Source: Pseudomonas lalkuanensis (lineage in GTDB: Bacteria > Pseudomonadota > Gammaproteobacteria > Pseudomonadales > Pseudomonadaceae). From it: a stretch of DNA of 64,000 bases. The stretch lies in the NCBI RefSeq assembly GCF_008807375.1, contig NZ_CP043311.1, positions 4,320,001-4,384,000 of the forward strand, in the 5' to 3' direction. Positions within the stretch are counted from its first letter, which is position 1; each line of letters begins with the position of its first letter. This document shows positions 35,523-44,203 of the stretch, in pieces. The notes below the pieces were generated by a model, which was not told where the DNA came from, ran no database searches, and was given only the letters and a program-made list of their open reading frames with translations. The position numbers and the translations under genes are program-made.

Positions 35523-37514
35523 ATGAATATTCACGAGCACAACTCACGCATTCTGGCCGGCGTCGAACAGCCTGCGTCCGATGTCGCCCCCTCCGCTTCC
35601 AAAGGCCTAATCGTTCGAGACAGCCATCAAGAATCCTGGCGCCGCTGTGTTGAACAGCACCAATTAGACCCCAAGAGTAGAGCCACCATTCCCCAGGTTG
35701 GCGAGAACCAACTGCGCCAACTCCAGGACGAGTTCGGACACCGGATATTTTCCTACGCCCTGGAAGAGCTCAACAGCCTCATGTCCATGGTGAACGAAGT
35801 AGGCTACTCAGCCAGCCTGGCAAACTCGCAAGGGGTGATCATTGCAGAGAGCGTCAAGCCATCCCAAGAGTACTACTGCGAGAGCGATAGGCTAGGCAGC
35901 ATATGGCTTGAGGAGATCGGCGGGACCAACGGTATTGGCACATCGATTATCGAACAGCGACCAGTAGCGGTGTTCAAAGACGATCATTTCTATTACGACT
36001 TCGCAGCGCAGGCCTGTGTCGCGGCGCCCTTCTATGACGCTATGGGAAATCTGCAAGGTGTCCTCAACCTCACCACCTGCAACCCGTACCTGGACATCAA
36101 TGCGCACCATATCGTCTACAAACTTGCCTGCCAGAGTTCGGTCCAGCTGGAGGAGCGGCTGTTTCTCGAGCATTTCCAGGATTTCATGTCTCTTCGTTTT
36201 CGGAATGTCAGCACGCAAGCATTCCTGATTGCCTACGACGAACTAGGGGTGATTCGTGGCGCTAGCATGGCGATGCGCAAACGCTTTGCTCTGAGCCAAA
36301 TGGATATGGGGCGACGGTTTATTTGGGAGATCTTCGACCTGCACAAGTCGGGCGCCGCGATAGATCAGCTGCGTAGCTCCGACCAAGTCAGGATGTTGGA
36401 CTCGGGAGAAGTAGTTTCGATCATCCGCTTTGATGCGCGCCGCCATGAGCGTAATGGCCGGCCGAATCTGTACATTCCTGATCGGGGCGAGCCCGTCGTC
36501 TCACGGACAGATAAGCCCACCGCCCTGGACGCGTGTGCGGGTAATGACAGGCAGATGAAGGAAAATGTCCGACTCGTACGGAAGATAATGAACAAGGGTC
36601 TGCCGATCATGCTGCTCGGCGAAACCGGCGTTGGTAAAGACACGCTGGCGAAAGCTATCCACCAGGAAAGTGATCGACGGGATGGCCCCTTCGTTGCCTT
36701 CAACTGCGCCGCCGTTCCTGAATCCTTGATCGACAGCGAACTGTTCGGCTATGGCAAAGGTGCCTTCACTGGCGCCAACAGGGAAGGCAACCAGGGCCGC
36801 CTGGTAGAGGCTCATGGCGGCACGCTGTTCCTGGATGAAATTGGCGACATGCCGTTGGTACTGCAAACCAGGCTACTCCGCGTGCTTGAGTCGGGAGAAG
36901 TCTCTCCGCTCGGTTCTGGCAAACCCCGACATGTCGATTTGCAGGTTATTGCTGCGACGAACCAACGTTTGCACGACAAGGTGGCAGAGGGTTCCTTCCG
37001 CGAGGACCTGTTCTTCCGGCTGGCGGGCGTAATTGTGAACCTGCCCCCCCTGCGCCAACGGGAAGACAAGGACTTCATTATCAAAGCCTTGCTGGCCGAT
37101 CTGTGCCGTAAATCCGACGCAGTCCAGCTGACCAAGGCAGCCGAGGAAATGTTGCTGTCTTACTCTTGGCCGGGCAACGTCCGAGAGATGAAGCACGTGC
37201 TACACCGCGCCAGTCTGCTCTGTGATGACGGCGTGATCGACGCCAAGGACATCTCGCTGCCATTCCAGCGCCACGAATCAACGCCGCCAACGGACAGGCT
37301 GCGACTCCCGAGCCCAAGTGCTTACGAAGAGGCTTCTGATCGATTTGAGTCACCCTCTGTCGCCGCCAAAATGGCGGTCGCGGAGGCAGAAGGAAAGGTC
37401 ATTGCGGAAGCGATGGCAGCCAATGATGGCAACGTCGAGGAGGCGGCGAAAACCCTCGGAATGAGTCGTGCAACGCTCTACCGTAAGCTGAAGAAATACG
37501 GCATCAAGAGCTAG
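35523..37514 (+). CDS. AcoR-type sigma-54-dependent activator (663 aa)
   Basis: Likely master activator of the regulon in this window. N-terminal AcoR-like sensory region with GAF (residues about 30-310: SHQESWRRCVEQHQLDP, GGTNGIGTS), AAA+ domain with Walker A GETGVGKD, an intact sigma-54 contact loop GAFTGA, and Walker B TLFLDEIGD; the C-terminal Fis-type HTH is EEAAKTLGMSRATLYRKLKKYG. The ATG at 35523 matches the family start; an upstream in-frame start at 35484 adds 13 unrelated residues. It lies between the divergent sigma-54 region and the next sigma-54 operon. Members of this group respond to small alcohols, ketones or amines. Confidence 0.92.
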   Translation: MNIHEHNSRILAGVEQPASDVAPSASKGLIVRDSHQESWRRCVEQHQLDPKSRATIPQVGENQLRQLQDEFGHRIFSYALEELNSLMSMVNEVGYSASLANSQGVIIAESVKPSQEYYCESDRLGSIWLEEIGGTNGIGTSIIEQRPVAVFKDDHFYYDFAAQACVAAPFYDAMGNLQGVLNLTTCNPYLDINAHHIVYKLACQSSVQLEERLFLEHFQDFMSLRFRNVSTQAFLIAYDELGVIRGASMAMRKRFALSQMDMGRRFIWEIFDLHKSGAAIDQLRSSDQVRMLDSGEVVSIIRFDARRHERNGRPNLYIPDRGEPVVSRTDKPTALDACAGNDRQMKENVRLVRKIMNKGLPIMLLGETGVGKDTLAKAIHQESDRRDGPFVAFNCAAVPESLIDSELFGYGKGAFTGANREGNQGRLVEAHGGTLFLDEIGDMPLVLQTRLLRVLESGEVSPLGSGKPRHVDLQVIAATNQRLHDKVAEGSFREDLFFRLAGVIVNLPPLRQREDKDFIIKALLADLCRKSDAVQLTKAAEEMLLSYSWPGNVREMKHVLHRASLLCDDGVIDAKDISLPFQRHESTPPTDRLRLPSPSAYEEASDRFESPSVAAKMAVAEAEGKVIAEAMAANDGNVEEAAKTLGMSRATLYRKLKKYGIKS

Positions 37515-37545
37515 ACGCAACCGTCCAACACTTTGTCATCCGATG

Positions 37546-37577
37546 GGGGGCAGCAGAGGCAACTTCTGCTGCCCCCT
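37546..37577 (+). terminator. Hairpin terminator after the activator gene
   Basis: A 12-bp stem (GGGGGCAGCAGA with its complement, 7-base loop) 31 bases after the stop codon. The downstream T content is modest. Confidence 0.7.
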
Positions 37578-37735
37578 GCTCATTTTCAGCCCCGCCCTCG
37601 TGTCCGTTTATCCCAACTCGTTGCTACCGCGCCAAGTGGTTTCAAATCTGATCTTTATCATCTCAACCCTGATACGCCCTCACACAAAGCACAATCAAAC
37701 CTAGCAATATCAGTGGCTTAAGTGAAAAAATACGA

Positions 37736-37750
37736 TGGCACACCTCTTGC
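37736..37750 (+). promoter_or_regulatory. Sigma-54 promoter of the hydroxyacid dehydrogenase-MFS-ribB operon
   Basis: TGGCAC-ACCTC-TTGC, a perfect -24/-12 element, with a predicted start near 37762 and a short leader to the ATG at 37799. TCTCA-ACCC-TGATA, a weaker version of the shared inverted repeat, lies about 75 bases upstream (near 37660). Confidence 0.8.
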
Positions 37751-37798
37751 TCATCTATCTCCAACCCTCGCCCACCATAGCTATTGGAGACTGGAAAG

Positions 37799-38743
37799 AT
37801 GCAGCGTACGAAAGTCCTCGTACTGAACAGTCGCGCTTACGACTACGCCTCGCTGCTGAAATCGCAAGCGCCTTGGATTGAGCCAGTGCCAGTTGAAGAG
37901 CATGCCACCGTGCCCTCTTCCAAACTCCTGCAATGCAAGATCTGGTTTGGCGAGCCGAACATTGCGGCAGTCCTTCTGCAGAAGGGTTTCAAGCCGGAAT
38001 GGCTGCAGCTCACTTGGGCGGGAATCAACAGGCTGATGCCGAGCGACCTGCCCAAAGACTATCTCCTGACCCGAGCTGTTGGTGTGTACGGCCAGGTCAT
38101 GGCGGAGTACGTGCTGTCTTACCTGTTGGCCAACGAGCAGCAACTGCAATACCGCAGGGACGAGCAAAGCAGATTCCATTGGTCGCCAAGCAAGCCGGGG
38201 ACCCTTCGAGGGAAGAACGTGCTTATCGTAGGCGCTGGCAGCATCGGTACAGAAATTGCCCGATTCATTCAACCATTCGGCGGCCGGTTAGTGGGTGTGG
38301 CCAACCATCAGCGACCGATCCCGCCTTTCGAACATGTGTATACCCTTAGTGAACTTCCTCAGGCGGTGGCATCGGCCGACTACATCATCAACGTCCTTCC
38401 CGATACGCCGTGCACCAGAGACGTGTACTCGGCAGCTCTTTTTGAAAATGTGAAGCGCGGGGCGTTCTTCATCAACATCGGTCGCGGCACTTCAGTGGTT
38501 GATCACGACCTGATCGTAGCCGTGGAGTCTGGTCAGCTTTCCGGCGCGGTGCTGGACGTCTTTCGCAAAGAGCCTCTTCCCCAGACCCACCAGTTCTGGA
38601 ACACGAAAAACATCGAGGTCACTCCCCATGTCGCCGGTCCAGAGATTCCTGAGCTGATGGTTCAGATGTTCCTGGACAACCTGTCTCGCTTCCAGAGTGG
38701 AGAGAAGCTTGATGGCCTGGTCGACTTCAACGCCGGTTACTGA
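37799..38743 (+). CDS. D-2-hydroxyacid dehydrogenase (314 aa)
   Basis: NAD(P)H-binding motif VGAGSIGTEIARF, catalytic Arg in NIGRGTSVVD and His in TPHVAGPE place it among glyoxylate/hydroxypyruvate-reductase-like enzymes (GhrA type). It would interconvert a 2-keto acid and a D-2-hydroxy acid, for example glyoxylate/glycolate or hydroxypyruvate/glycerate, products expected from glycine or serine chemistry. The ATG at 37799 has GGAAAG 4 bases upstream and is preferred to TTG 37784. First gene of a sigma-54 operon. Confidence 0.88.
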   Translation: MQRTKVLVLNSRAYDYASLLKSQAPWIEPVPVEEHATVPSSKLLQCKIWFGEPNIAAVLLQKGFKPEWLQLTWAGINRLMPSDLPKDYLLTRAVGVYGQVMAEYVLSYLLANEQQLQYRRDEQSRFHWSPSKPGTLRGKNVLIVGAGSIGTEIARFIQPFGGRLVGVANHQRPIPPFEHVYTLSELPQAVASADYIINVLPDTPCTRDVYSAALFENVKRGAFFINIGRGTSVVDHDLIVAVESGQLSGAVLDVFRKEPLPQTHQFWNTKNIEVTPHVAGPEIPELMVQMFLDNLSRFQSGEKLDGLVDFNAGY

Positions 38744-38841
38744 GCAATTTTTAGGCAATAGCCCAGACTTATACGAGACGAGGCCCCCACGGCTTTGATC
38801 GTCAGTTTCACCCGTAGAACGAGAACAAGAGAGAAAGCTCC

Positions 38842-40185
38842 ATGATTAGCAAGACAACGGTCATTGCACCAACCCCGTCGATGATCGCGCGGGCCTTCGT
38901 CGTCTGCTGGATAGCATTGTTCGCGGCAGGCTTCGCCATGATGCTCAAGCTTTGCCTGTCTGGGACGCTCAAGGCCGTGTTCTTTGATACCACCTCGCCC
39001 CTGACATCCGCCGCGATGGTTGGAAGCATCATGGGGATCACCTACCTTGGGTTCGCCATCTGCAACTCCCTGCTCCCTCCGTTCATCGACGCACTGAACA
39101 TCAAGCGAGTCCTGTTTGTCGGCCTGCTGATCTTCAACGCAGGCATAGCAGTCATGATCACCGCCGTTCCTGGCTCGGAAAGCGCTTATCAGGTGCTTTG
39201 GACTGGTGCTCTTCTGCACGGTATCGGCTGGGGTTGCATCGAATCAGTAGTCAACCCGGTCGTACCTTCCCTCTATCCGCACGACAAGGCAGCCAAGCTG
39301 AACCGCCTGCACACCAGTTGGCCGCTCGGCTGGATTCTTGCCGGCCTGCTCTCCATCACTCTGGAAAAGTACGAGTTCGGCTGGGACTACATGTTTGCCC
39401 TGGCCTTCGTGCCTGCAACGATCGCGCTGATCATGATGTTCTTCGTTCAGTTCCCGCCGACCGAACGGGTCACGAACGGCGTCAGCTTCAAGGGGATGTG
39501 GAAAGAGGTTGCGCTAAAGCCCGGCATCTTTGTCCTTGTAGGGGTGATGTTCCTGGCCTTGGCCTGTGAGGTCGTGCCTCAGAACTGGCTGGATATCGTT
39601 GTTGGCCAGACATCTGGAATCAAGGGAACTTGGCTTCTGATCTATGTGGCTATTGCCTACTTTTTCGCGCGCAGCATTGCCGAATATGTCTTGAAGAAAG
39701 TGCATGCGGTTACCATCCTGATCTTCGCTTGCCTCGCCATCTCATTGGCCTTGATTGGCCTGGCGCATTCACACAGCACAGTCCAGACGCTCCTCGCCGC
39801 GGCTCTTCTCGGTGTTGGTGGATCCCTCCTCTGGCCCAACATGCTGGCCGTTGCATCCGAACGCTACCCAAATACCGGCGCCCTTGGCATCGGCATGCTT
39901 TGCGCTGCTGGCATGGCCTCAGGCTACGTATTCGTGCCTTGGGTTGGCGGACTTTATGACGGTTTCAAGATTGAAGCCGCGGGCGGCGCCGAGGCATTTA
40001 AGGCGCTGGTTCCGGACTCGGCGGAGTGGCTGAAAGTCAACGCCTATGCAGCCGTGAAATCGTTTGAGCTATTCGCTGTGCTTCCGCTGGTACTTGCTCT
40101 CTACTTCTTCGTCGATCACAGGCTCGTTGTCAGAAAAAAGTCTAAAGGCAACACCGTTTGCCACAGCAACTTTGCCGGCCAATGA
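38842..40185 (+). CDS. MFS transporter (447 aa)
   Basis: Twelve predicted membrane segments; the central loop includes PPTERVTNGVSFKGMWKEV and the second half resembles sugar/organic-acid MFS members (GIGMLCAAGMASGYVFVPWVGGLYDG). Import or export of an intermediate is possible. Second gene of the sigma-54 operon, 98 bases after the dehydrogenase. Confidence 0.86.
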   Translation: MISKTTVIAPTPSMIARAFVVCWIALFAAGFAMMLKLCLSGTLKAVFFDTTSPLTSAAMVGSIMGITYLGFAICNSLLPPFIDALNIKRVLFVGLLIFNAGIAVMITAVPGSESAYQVLWTGALLHGIGWGCIESVVNPVVPSLYPHDKAAKLNRLHTSWPLGWILAGLLSITLEKYEFGWDYMFALAFVPATIALIMMFFVQFPPTERVTNGVSFKGMWKEVALKPGIFVLVGVMFLALACEVVPQNWLDIVVGQTSGIKGTWLLIYVAIAYFFARSIAEYVLKKVHAVTILIFACLAISLALIGLAHSHSTVQTLLAAALLGVGGSLLWPNMLAVASERYPNTGALGIGMLCAAGMASGYVFVPWVGGLYDGFKIEAAGGAEAFKALVPDSAEWLKVNAYAAVKSFELFAVLPLVLALYFFVDHRLVVRKKSKGNTVCHSNFAGQ

Positions 40186-40244
40186 GGCTCTCCAGGACAG
40201 GCCTCTCCGGCGGGGCCTCTCCAGTCAACATCAAGGTGTGCGTT

Positions 40245-40901
40245 ATGAACCATCACAACAACTTCAATGATTTTCCCCGTTTGGCCGCTGCTATCGCAGC
40301 CTATCGCTGTGGCAAACCCGTTCTGCTCATGGACGACGATGATCGCGAAGACGAATGCGACATCGTGGCCGCCGCAGAAAACCTTTCGGTGGAAACCATG
40401 ACGATGATGATTCGTGATGGCAGCGGTATCGTGTGCCTGTGCCTGGATGAGCAGACAGTTGAAATGCTGCGCCTCAAGCCGATGGTGCCCGTAAACAAGT
40501 CCCGCCATTCGACCGCCTTCACGGTGACCATTGAGGCTGCAGAGGGCGTATCGACTGGCGTTTCGTCTGCGGATCGAGTCACGACTATCCAAGCGGCACT
40601 GAACTCCACGCCTGACATTGTTCGGATTGTTAGCCCCGGGCATGTCTTCCCGCTGTGCGCTCGAGACGGCGGGGTCCTGGTCAGACGTGGTCATACCGAG
40701 GGAGCCGTAGATATCGCCATCCTCGCTGGACAGCGCCCGGCTGCGGTCATCTGCGAACTGATGAACCCGGATGGAACGATGGCCAAGGGTGAGCAGATCC
40801 GGGAATACGCGAAGCGCTACGACCTCCCGATCCTGACGATCGATGAAATCGCCCGGTACCGCAGTCTCAAGGAAGAAAGCTTGCTGGAAGCGATTGCTTG
40901 A
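40245..40901 (+). CDS. ribB: 3,4-dihydroxy-2-butanone-4-phosphate synthase (218 aa)
   Basis: Stand-alone RibB that turns ribulose 5-phosphate into the four-carbon riboflavin precursor. The metal/acid cluster DDDDREDECDIVAAAE and the loop RDGSGIVCLCLDE are intact, followed by RHSTAFTVTIEA and GHTEGAVDIAILAG. Length equals the monofunctional enzyme, with no GTP cyclohydrolase II half. The ATG at 40245 has AAGGTG 9 bases upstream. Its place in a catabolic sigma-54 operon suggests that it raises flavin supply for the flavoenzymes of the same regulon. A housekeeping ribBA or ribB probably exists elsewhere. Confidence 0.93.
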   Translation: MNHHNNFNDFPRLAAAIAAYRCGKPVLLMDDDDREDECDIVAAAENLSVETMTMMIRDGSGIVCLCLDEQTVEMLRLKPMVPVNKSRHSTAFTVTIEAAEGVSTGVSSADRVTTIQAALNSTPDIVRIVSPGHVFPLCARDGGVLVRRGHTEGAVDIAILAGQRPAAVICELMNPDGTMAKGEQIREYAKRYDLPILTIDEIARYRSLKEESLLEAIA

Positions 40902-40912
40902 TTGGTTGCTTG

Positions 40913-40941
40913 GGTGCCTTGCGCGGTAGCCAGGGCACCCA
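40913..40941 (+). terminator. Possible terminator after ribB
   Basis: GGGTGCC and GGCACCC pair around a 15-base loop, 11 bases after the stop. No T run, so only a weak call. Confidence 0.4.
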
Positions 40942-41051
40942 TGACTCTTCCAACTACCTCACCAGGCGATTCAGCCTGCTCCCCCTCTCCTCCTGAATCT
41001 CTCGGCTCTCAGTTCACGGGACATGAACCGTAATACAGGTTGGAGCTGCAG

Positions 41052-41522
41052 CTATCTGCCCCATACGCAACCGAGCAACGCTGGAACGACGAAACGTATC
41101 AGTCTCGTCGCAAAAATGGGATTGCTCCAAAATCGACGTACCTGATCACTCCATGCTTTGCCATACAGGCACCAGTTGCAGAAATGTTCGCAATTGTTCG
41201 TCAGCAGTCTGTAGCGGCACTCACCGATTCTGCTCCGTGCTCTGGCAACTACATCCTGCGCGCGATACTCAGAGTCGCAGTCTTCAATGCTCCAGACATC
41301 ATTAGGTCCGGCAAACCTGCTCAGTGAAACCTCTTCAACGGGGCCATACCGCAAGGACTCACAAAGGCCGGCGTAATGGATCACCCTGCCGTTTCCCACA
41401 TAGATTCCATGGTGGAGGTAGCCTGTCCGTTCGGACACCAGATGAGTCCCCACTGGCCACGGCACCATATCAAAGCAGTGCACTATTTCCGCTGCACTGA
41501 GCCGTGTCCGAAAGCCGCCCAT
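41052..41522 (-). CDS. LRAT/NlpC-P60-like domain protein with C-terminal membrane anchor (156 aa)
   Basis: The papain-like LRAT core is clear: the catalytic His is in HHGIYVGNGRVIHY and the Cys is in NNCEHFCNWC. LRAT-type enzymes are acyltransferases or thiol hydrolases on lipids. A hydrophobic C-terminal stretch (LIRFVVPALLGCVWG) may anchor it in the membrane, as in eukaryotic relatives. The ATG at 41522 has GGGAGG 6 bases upstream; the frame extends to 41597 without a better start. Stands alone in an accessory-looking patch; function unknown. Confidence 0.75.
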   Translation of the reverse strand: MGGFRTRLSAAEIVHCFDMVPWPVGTHLVSERTGYLHHGIYVGNGRVIHYAGLCESLRYGPVEEVSLSRFAGPNDVWSIEDCDSEYRAQDVVARARSRIGECRYRLLTNNCEHFCNWCLYGKAWSDQVRRFWSNPIFATRLIRFVVPALLGCVWGR

Positions 41523-41741
41523 GCCTGACCTCCCGCCATCCGAATAACCTGAACTTTTGATGAGATGGCTGGGTGTTCCCTGCATGTAGCACGCCAAAAC
41601 TTCCGATAGCGTCGGAGAAAAGCTGCGACATCAGCAAAGGGCTACATGGCGATAAAACAAAGGGGTTTAGCACCATAGCCACCACGCGACAACTGTAACG
41701 TCAGAGAAGCTAGAGAACCCCTGAGTCACAGCTATAAAGCG

Positions 41742-42017
41742 ATGCTCTCGCTACTCACTGGACGGCTTGAACAGCCCAACGAGTTGGCGAATACTGGCTT
41801 GCTAACTGACACAAGGCACCGCAGTTTGACTCTATTGGACGCCACCATTGCCCTCTTGCTCACCGCGCAGATTCACTGCTCGGACAAGGCTATCAAAGCC
41901 ACAGCAAAACGCTGCGCCCAGCGTCTTCCTCGCAGCAAGCGAGATTTGATGTTCTCCATCATCGACAGCGCCGAACCACTCAAGCTGGTTAGGTACATAG
42001 CCGAGAATTTGGACTGA
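41742..42017 (+). CDS. Hypothetical small protein (91 aa)
   Basis: A helical, Leu/Ala-rich protein (TLLDATIALLLTAQIHCSDKAIKATAKRC) with no recognised family. No strong ribosome-binding site precedes the ATG, so the start is unsure. It lies upstream of the MvaT-like gene on the same strand and may be part of the same accessory patch. Confidence 0.45.
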   Translation: MLSLLTGRLEQPNELANTGLLTDTRHRSLTLLDATIALLLTAQIHCSDKAIKATAKRCAQRLPRSKRDLMFSIIDSAEPLKLVRYIAENLD

Positions 42018-42135
42018 TAGCATTGAACAGGTGCGATCCTGGCACGCTAATCGTTTGCAATGGCAACCGTCAGAGTAGTTGCAGACGTTATCGGTCAACT
42101 GCGGAGCTTATTTTCATCACGCTAAGGAGAAACCA

Positions 42136-42492
42136 ATGAGCAAACTGGCTGAATTTAAACGCCTGGAAGCACAGCTGGCAGAGCAACTCGCTGCGCTGGA
42201 CAACCTCAAAAATGATACGGAGCTCAAGCGAGAAATTGAGTTTGAGTCCAAACTTAAAGCGCTGCTGGATGAATATGGCCTGGGGCTAAAGACAGTAATC
42301 AATATCCTTGATCCAGGTCGCACGCGCACTCCGCTGCCTGCTCAAAAAGTCCAACGGCGCGAACGCACCGTCAAGGTCTACCAGAATCCGCACACCAATG
42401 AAGTCGTCGAGACAAAAGGCGGCAACAACAAGGTGCTGAACGCTTGGAAGGCTAAATATGGTGCCGCAGCAGTAAAGTCTTGGATCCAGTAA
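42136..42492 (+). CDS. MvaT/MvaU-family H-NS-like protein (118 aa)
   Basis: Xenogeneic silencer family restricted to Pseudomonadaceae. An N-terminal coiled-coil oligomerisation part (MSKLAEFKRLEAQLAEQLAALDNLKND), a basic linker (RTRTPLPAQKVQRRERTVKVY) and the C-terminal AT-hook-like DNA-binding motif NPHTNEVVETKGGNNKVLNAWK. AAGGAG lies a few bases before the ATG; an upstream extension to 42079 has no signal. Shorter linker and accessory setting suggest a horizontally acquired paralogue rather than chromosomal MvaT, which usually sits near other genes. Confidence 0.92.
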   Translation: MSKLAEFKRLEAQLAEQLAALDNLKNDTELKREIEFESKLKALLDEYGLGLKTVINILDPGRTRTPLPAQKVQRRERTVKVYQNPHTNEVVETKGGNNKVLNAWKAKYGAAAVKSWIQ

Positions 42493-42502
42493 AGCTGCTC
42501 GG

Positions 42503-42535
42503 CGTAAGGTCGGCCACGCCCGACCTTACGATCCT
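42503..42535 (+). terminator. Terminator of the MvaT-like gene
   Basis: An 11-bp perfect stem (CGTAAGGTCGG with its complement, 6-base loop) 11 bases after the stop. Confidence 0.75.
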
Positions 42536-42539
42536 AGTT

Positions 42540-42770
42540 TGAGTTAGTTTGCTCCGCGCCCCGCATAGCTTCGCCACGTGACTCTATCGTAGGCTTTCAC
42601 GACCTCCAGGGCATACACGAGGTCGGTATCGGCGTTTACCCGAAGGTTGGCATTGTGCGTCGCTAGGATCAGCTGTCGCTGGTTCTTCACCTTGCGCAGC
42701 AAGGGCCTCAACCTGTGACCGCCGGTTGCATAAAGGGTGCGAAGATCTCGTCGAGACCATGGGCACGCGG
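42540..42770 (-). pseudogene. Degenerate C-terminal remnant of an AAA-type ATPase
   Basis: On the minus strand the final frame encodes RQLILATHNANLRVNAD and then LVYALEV to a stop near 42540. The ATHNANL-VNAD block is typical of the end of SMC-like or TrlF-type ATPases from defence and repair systems. Just upstream another frame reads GLDEIFAPFMQ, so a frameshift separates the pieces. No start or Walker A is present. It is the scar of a lost accessory gene. Confidence 0.6.
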
Positions 42771-42789
42771 CTACTGTGCGGACCGAAAC

Positions 42790-43737
42790 TTATTCATGTA
42801 CTCGTACCCTACCACTACGCTGCGCTATGGCCTTGGCACGTTTGATACACCGCCATATACGCGGAATGTCTTCAAGCGGAGCTATGGTTAGTCGGACCGT
42901 CCAATAGGCCCATGCCCGCGTCTTGCGCATCAGCAGACGTTCCCCCCTATCGTGCAGTTCAAGCACTTCCGAGATGAAACGGTAGAACGCGGTATGGCTG
43001 AGGAACTGATCGTTCACGCACTCCAGGAGCGTTTCACCGATCTGCTTGATCCAAACGAGAACTACCGCGGCCGGCAGCACACAAACCGCGAATGGCAGCA
43101 CGATAGCGAGCCACAGCTGAACGATCAGATGCCAAGTATCAATCAGGAACTGCTCTAGATCGGCAAAGAGCGCCTCACCAGATAATGTAGCGATGACGAT
43201 ACCGGCCAAGACCGCCACGAGGCCTGTCATGTACGCGGCGAAGTTACTCGGTGACGGTAGTTTAAAGAAACCTGTAGCAAGGCGGGACAGGGGCTCCTGG
43301 GCACGGGTCTTGATCTCACGTCGCCATTCCCATTCTTCAATGAGGTGCTTGGCCAGTGCACGCAGGTCTCCGTTGAGAGCGAAGGTAGTACGGAGGTAGG
43401 CGTGCTTTTCTTTCGCCAAGATGGCATACGGCGTCCTGAAGTGGATGCGTCTTGCGGTTGGATAAAGCAAGCGATACCGACGCTCGGCGCCTTGGAAATA
43501 GACCTGCATCAGGCCGAACAGCATGGGCACCTCGTACACGATTAGCCATGCCTGATCGACCTTGCCCAACAGATATGTGTTCGTGGCAATGCGCAGGTAC
43601 AGGTCGAAGAACAAAAGCCCCAGGATAAGCATCGCCAGTCCGATGGACAGCCAGAGTGCCAACGAGTTGAGCGCGTAGAAGACCGGCGGACGAAACGTTT
43701 GTCGGTAATGGCGGATTTTGTCGGCGATCGCTTCCAT
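42790..43737 (-). CDS. Hypothetical membrane protein (315 aa)
   Basis: Two N-terminal hydrophobic segments (residues about 20-50 and 60-80), two central ones (about 165-185 and 205-235), and a basic C-terminal tail. No recognised domain. It lies next to the ATPase remnant and could have belonged to the same lost system. Start taken at the frame's ATG (43737). Confidence 0.6.
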   Translation of the reverse strand: MEAIADKIRHYRQTFRPPVFYALNSLALWLSIGLAMLILGLLFFDLYLRIATNTYLLGKVDQAWLIVYEVPMLFGLMQVYFQGAERRYRLLYPTARRIHFRTPYAILAKEKHAYLRTTFALNGDLRALAKHLIEEWEWRREIKTRAQEPLSRLATGFFKLPSPSNFAAYMTGLVAVLAGIVIATLSGEALFADLEQFLIDTWHLIVQLWLAIVLPFAVCVLPAAVVLVWIKQIGETLLECVNDQFLSHTAFYRFISEVLELHDRGERLLMRKTRAWAYWTVRLTIAPLEDIPRIWRCIKRAKAIAQRSGRVRVHE

Positions 43738-44037
43738 GCGGATTTTTCACTACGAGTCGGTGATAAGTGCTTCGAGTAGTTATCAGCTGAAATGGGTACT
43801 GAGCAAAAGGTGGACGCAAGCTGCGCCGGCTTGATCGGCCCAGCCCCGAGTTCATCTTTCGGTTCGGATTCAGGGCATTTAGTTCGAGATGGTGAAACCA
43901 ACCGAGTGGCGATCGTTGCCATCGACTGTCAGGCTGTCATTTGGATAAGGCGCTGCCCCTAATCCCCTGTCTCTTTCGTTCACTACACGGCGCGATTAAT
44001 CATCGTGACGGTGATGACGGACAGGTCAATTTGTACA
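43738..44037. other. Intergenic, nothing clear
   Basis: About 300 bases upstream of the membrane-protein gene. I see no coding frame, hairpin or promoter that I can support. Confidence 0.4.
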
Positions 44038-44069
44038 CAAATAAAAAGCAGCTCTCGGGAGCTGCTTTT
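44038..44069 (-). terminator. Terminator of the 42-residue protein gene
   Basis: AAAAGCAGCTC and its complement pair around a TCGG loop; on the minus strand the stem ends in TTTTTATTT. It follows the small gene's stop codon within 10 bases. Confidence 0.85.
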
Positions 44070-44074
44070 CGATC

Positions 44075-44203
44075 CTACTCCCCCTTTTTATGCTTATGGG
44101 GTTTCAGGTCTGGATGATCCTTTTGCTTTTCGGGCGTGACTCTCTGCCTCTTGTCCGGAGTACCATCTTCGTTTGTTCTTTTAGGGCCAGGCTTGATACT
44201 CAT
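44075..44203 (-). CDS. Small basic hydrophilic protein (42 aa)
   Basis: An ATG at 44203 is preceded by AAGGA 9 bases upstream, and a TAG stop at 44075-44077 is followed directly by a rho-independent terminator. The product begins MSIKPGPKRTNEDGTPDKRQ and ends in a Lys/His-rich HKHKKGE; almost no hydrophobic residues, so it is probably disordered. No family recognised. The combined signals make it a real gene despite its size. Confidence 0.65.
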   Translation of the reverse strand: MSIKPGPKRTNEDGTPDKRQRVTPEKQKDHPDLKPHKHKKGE

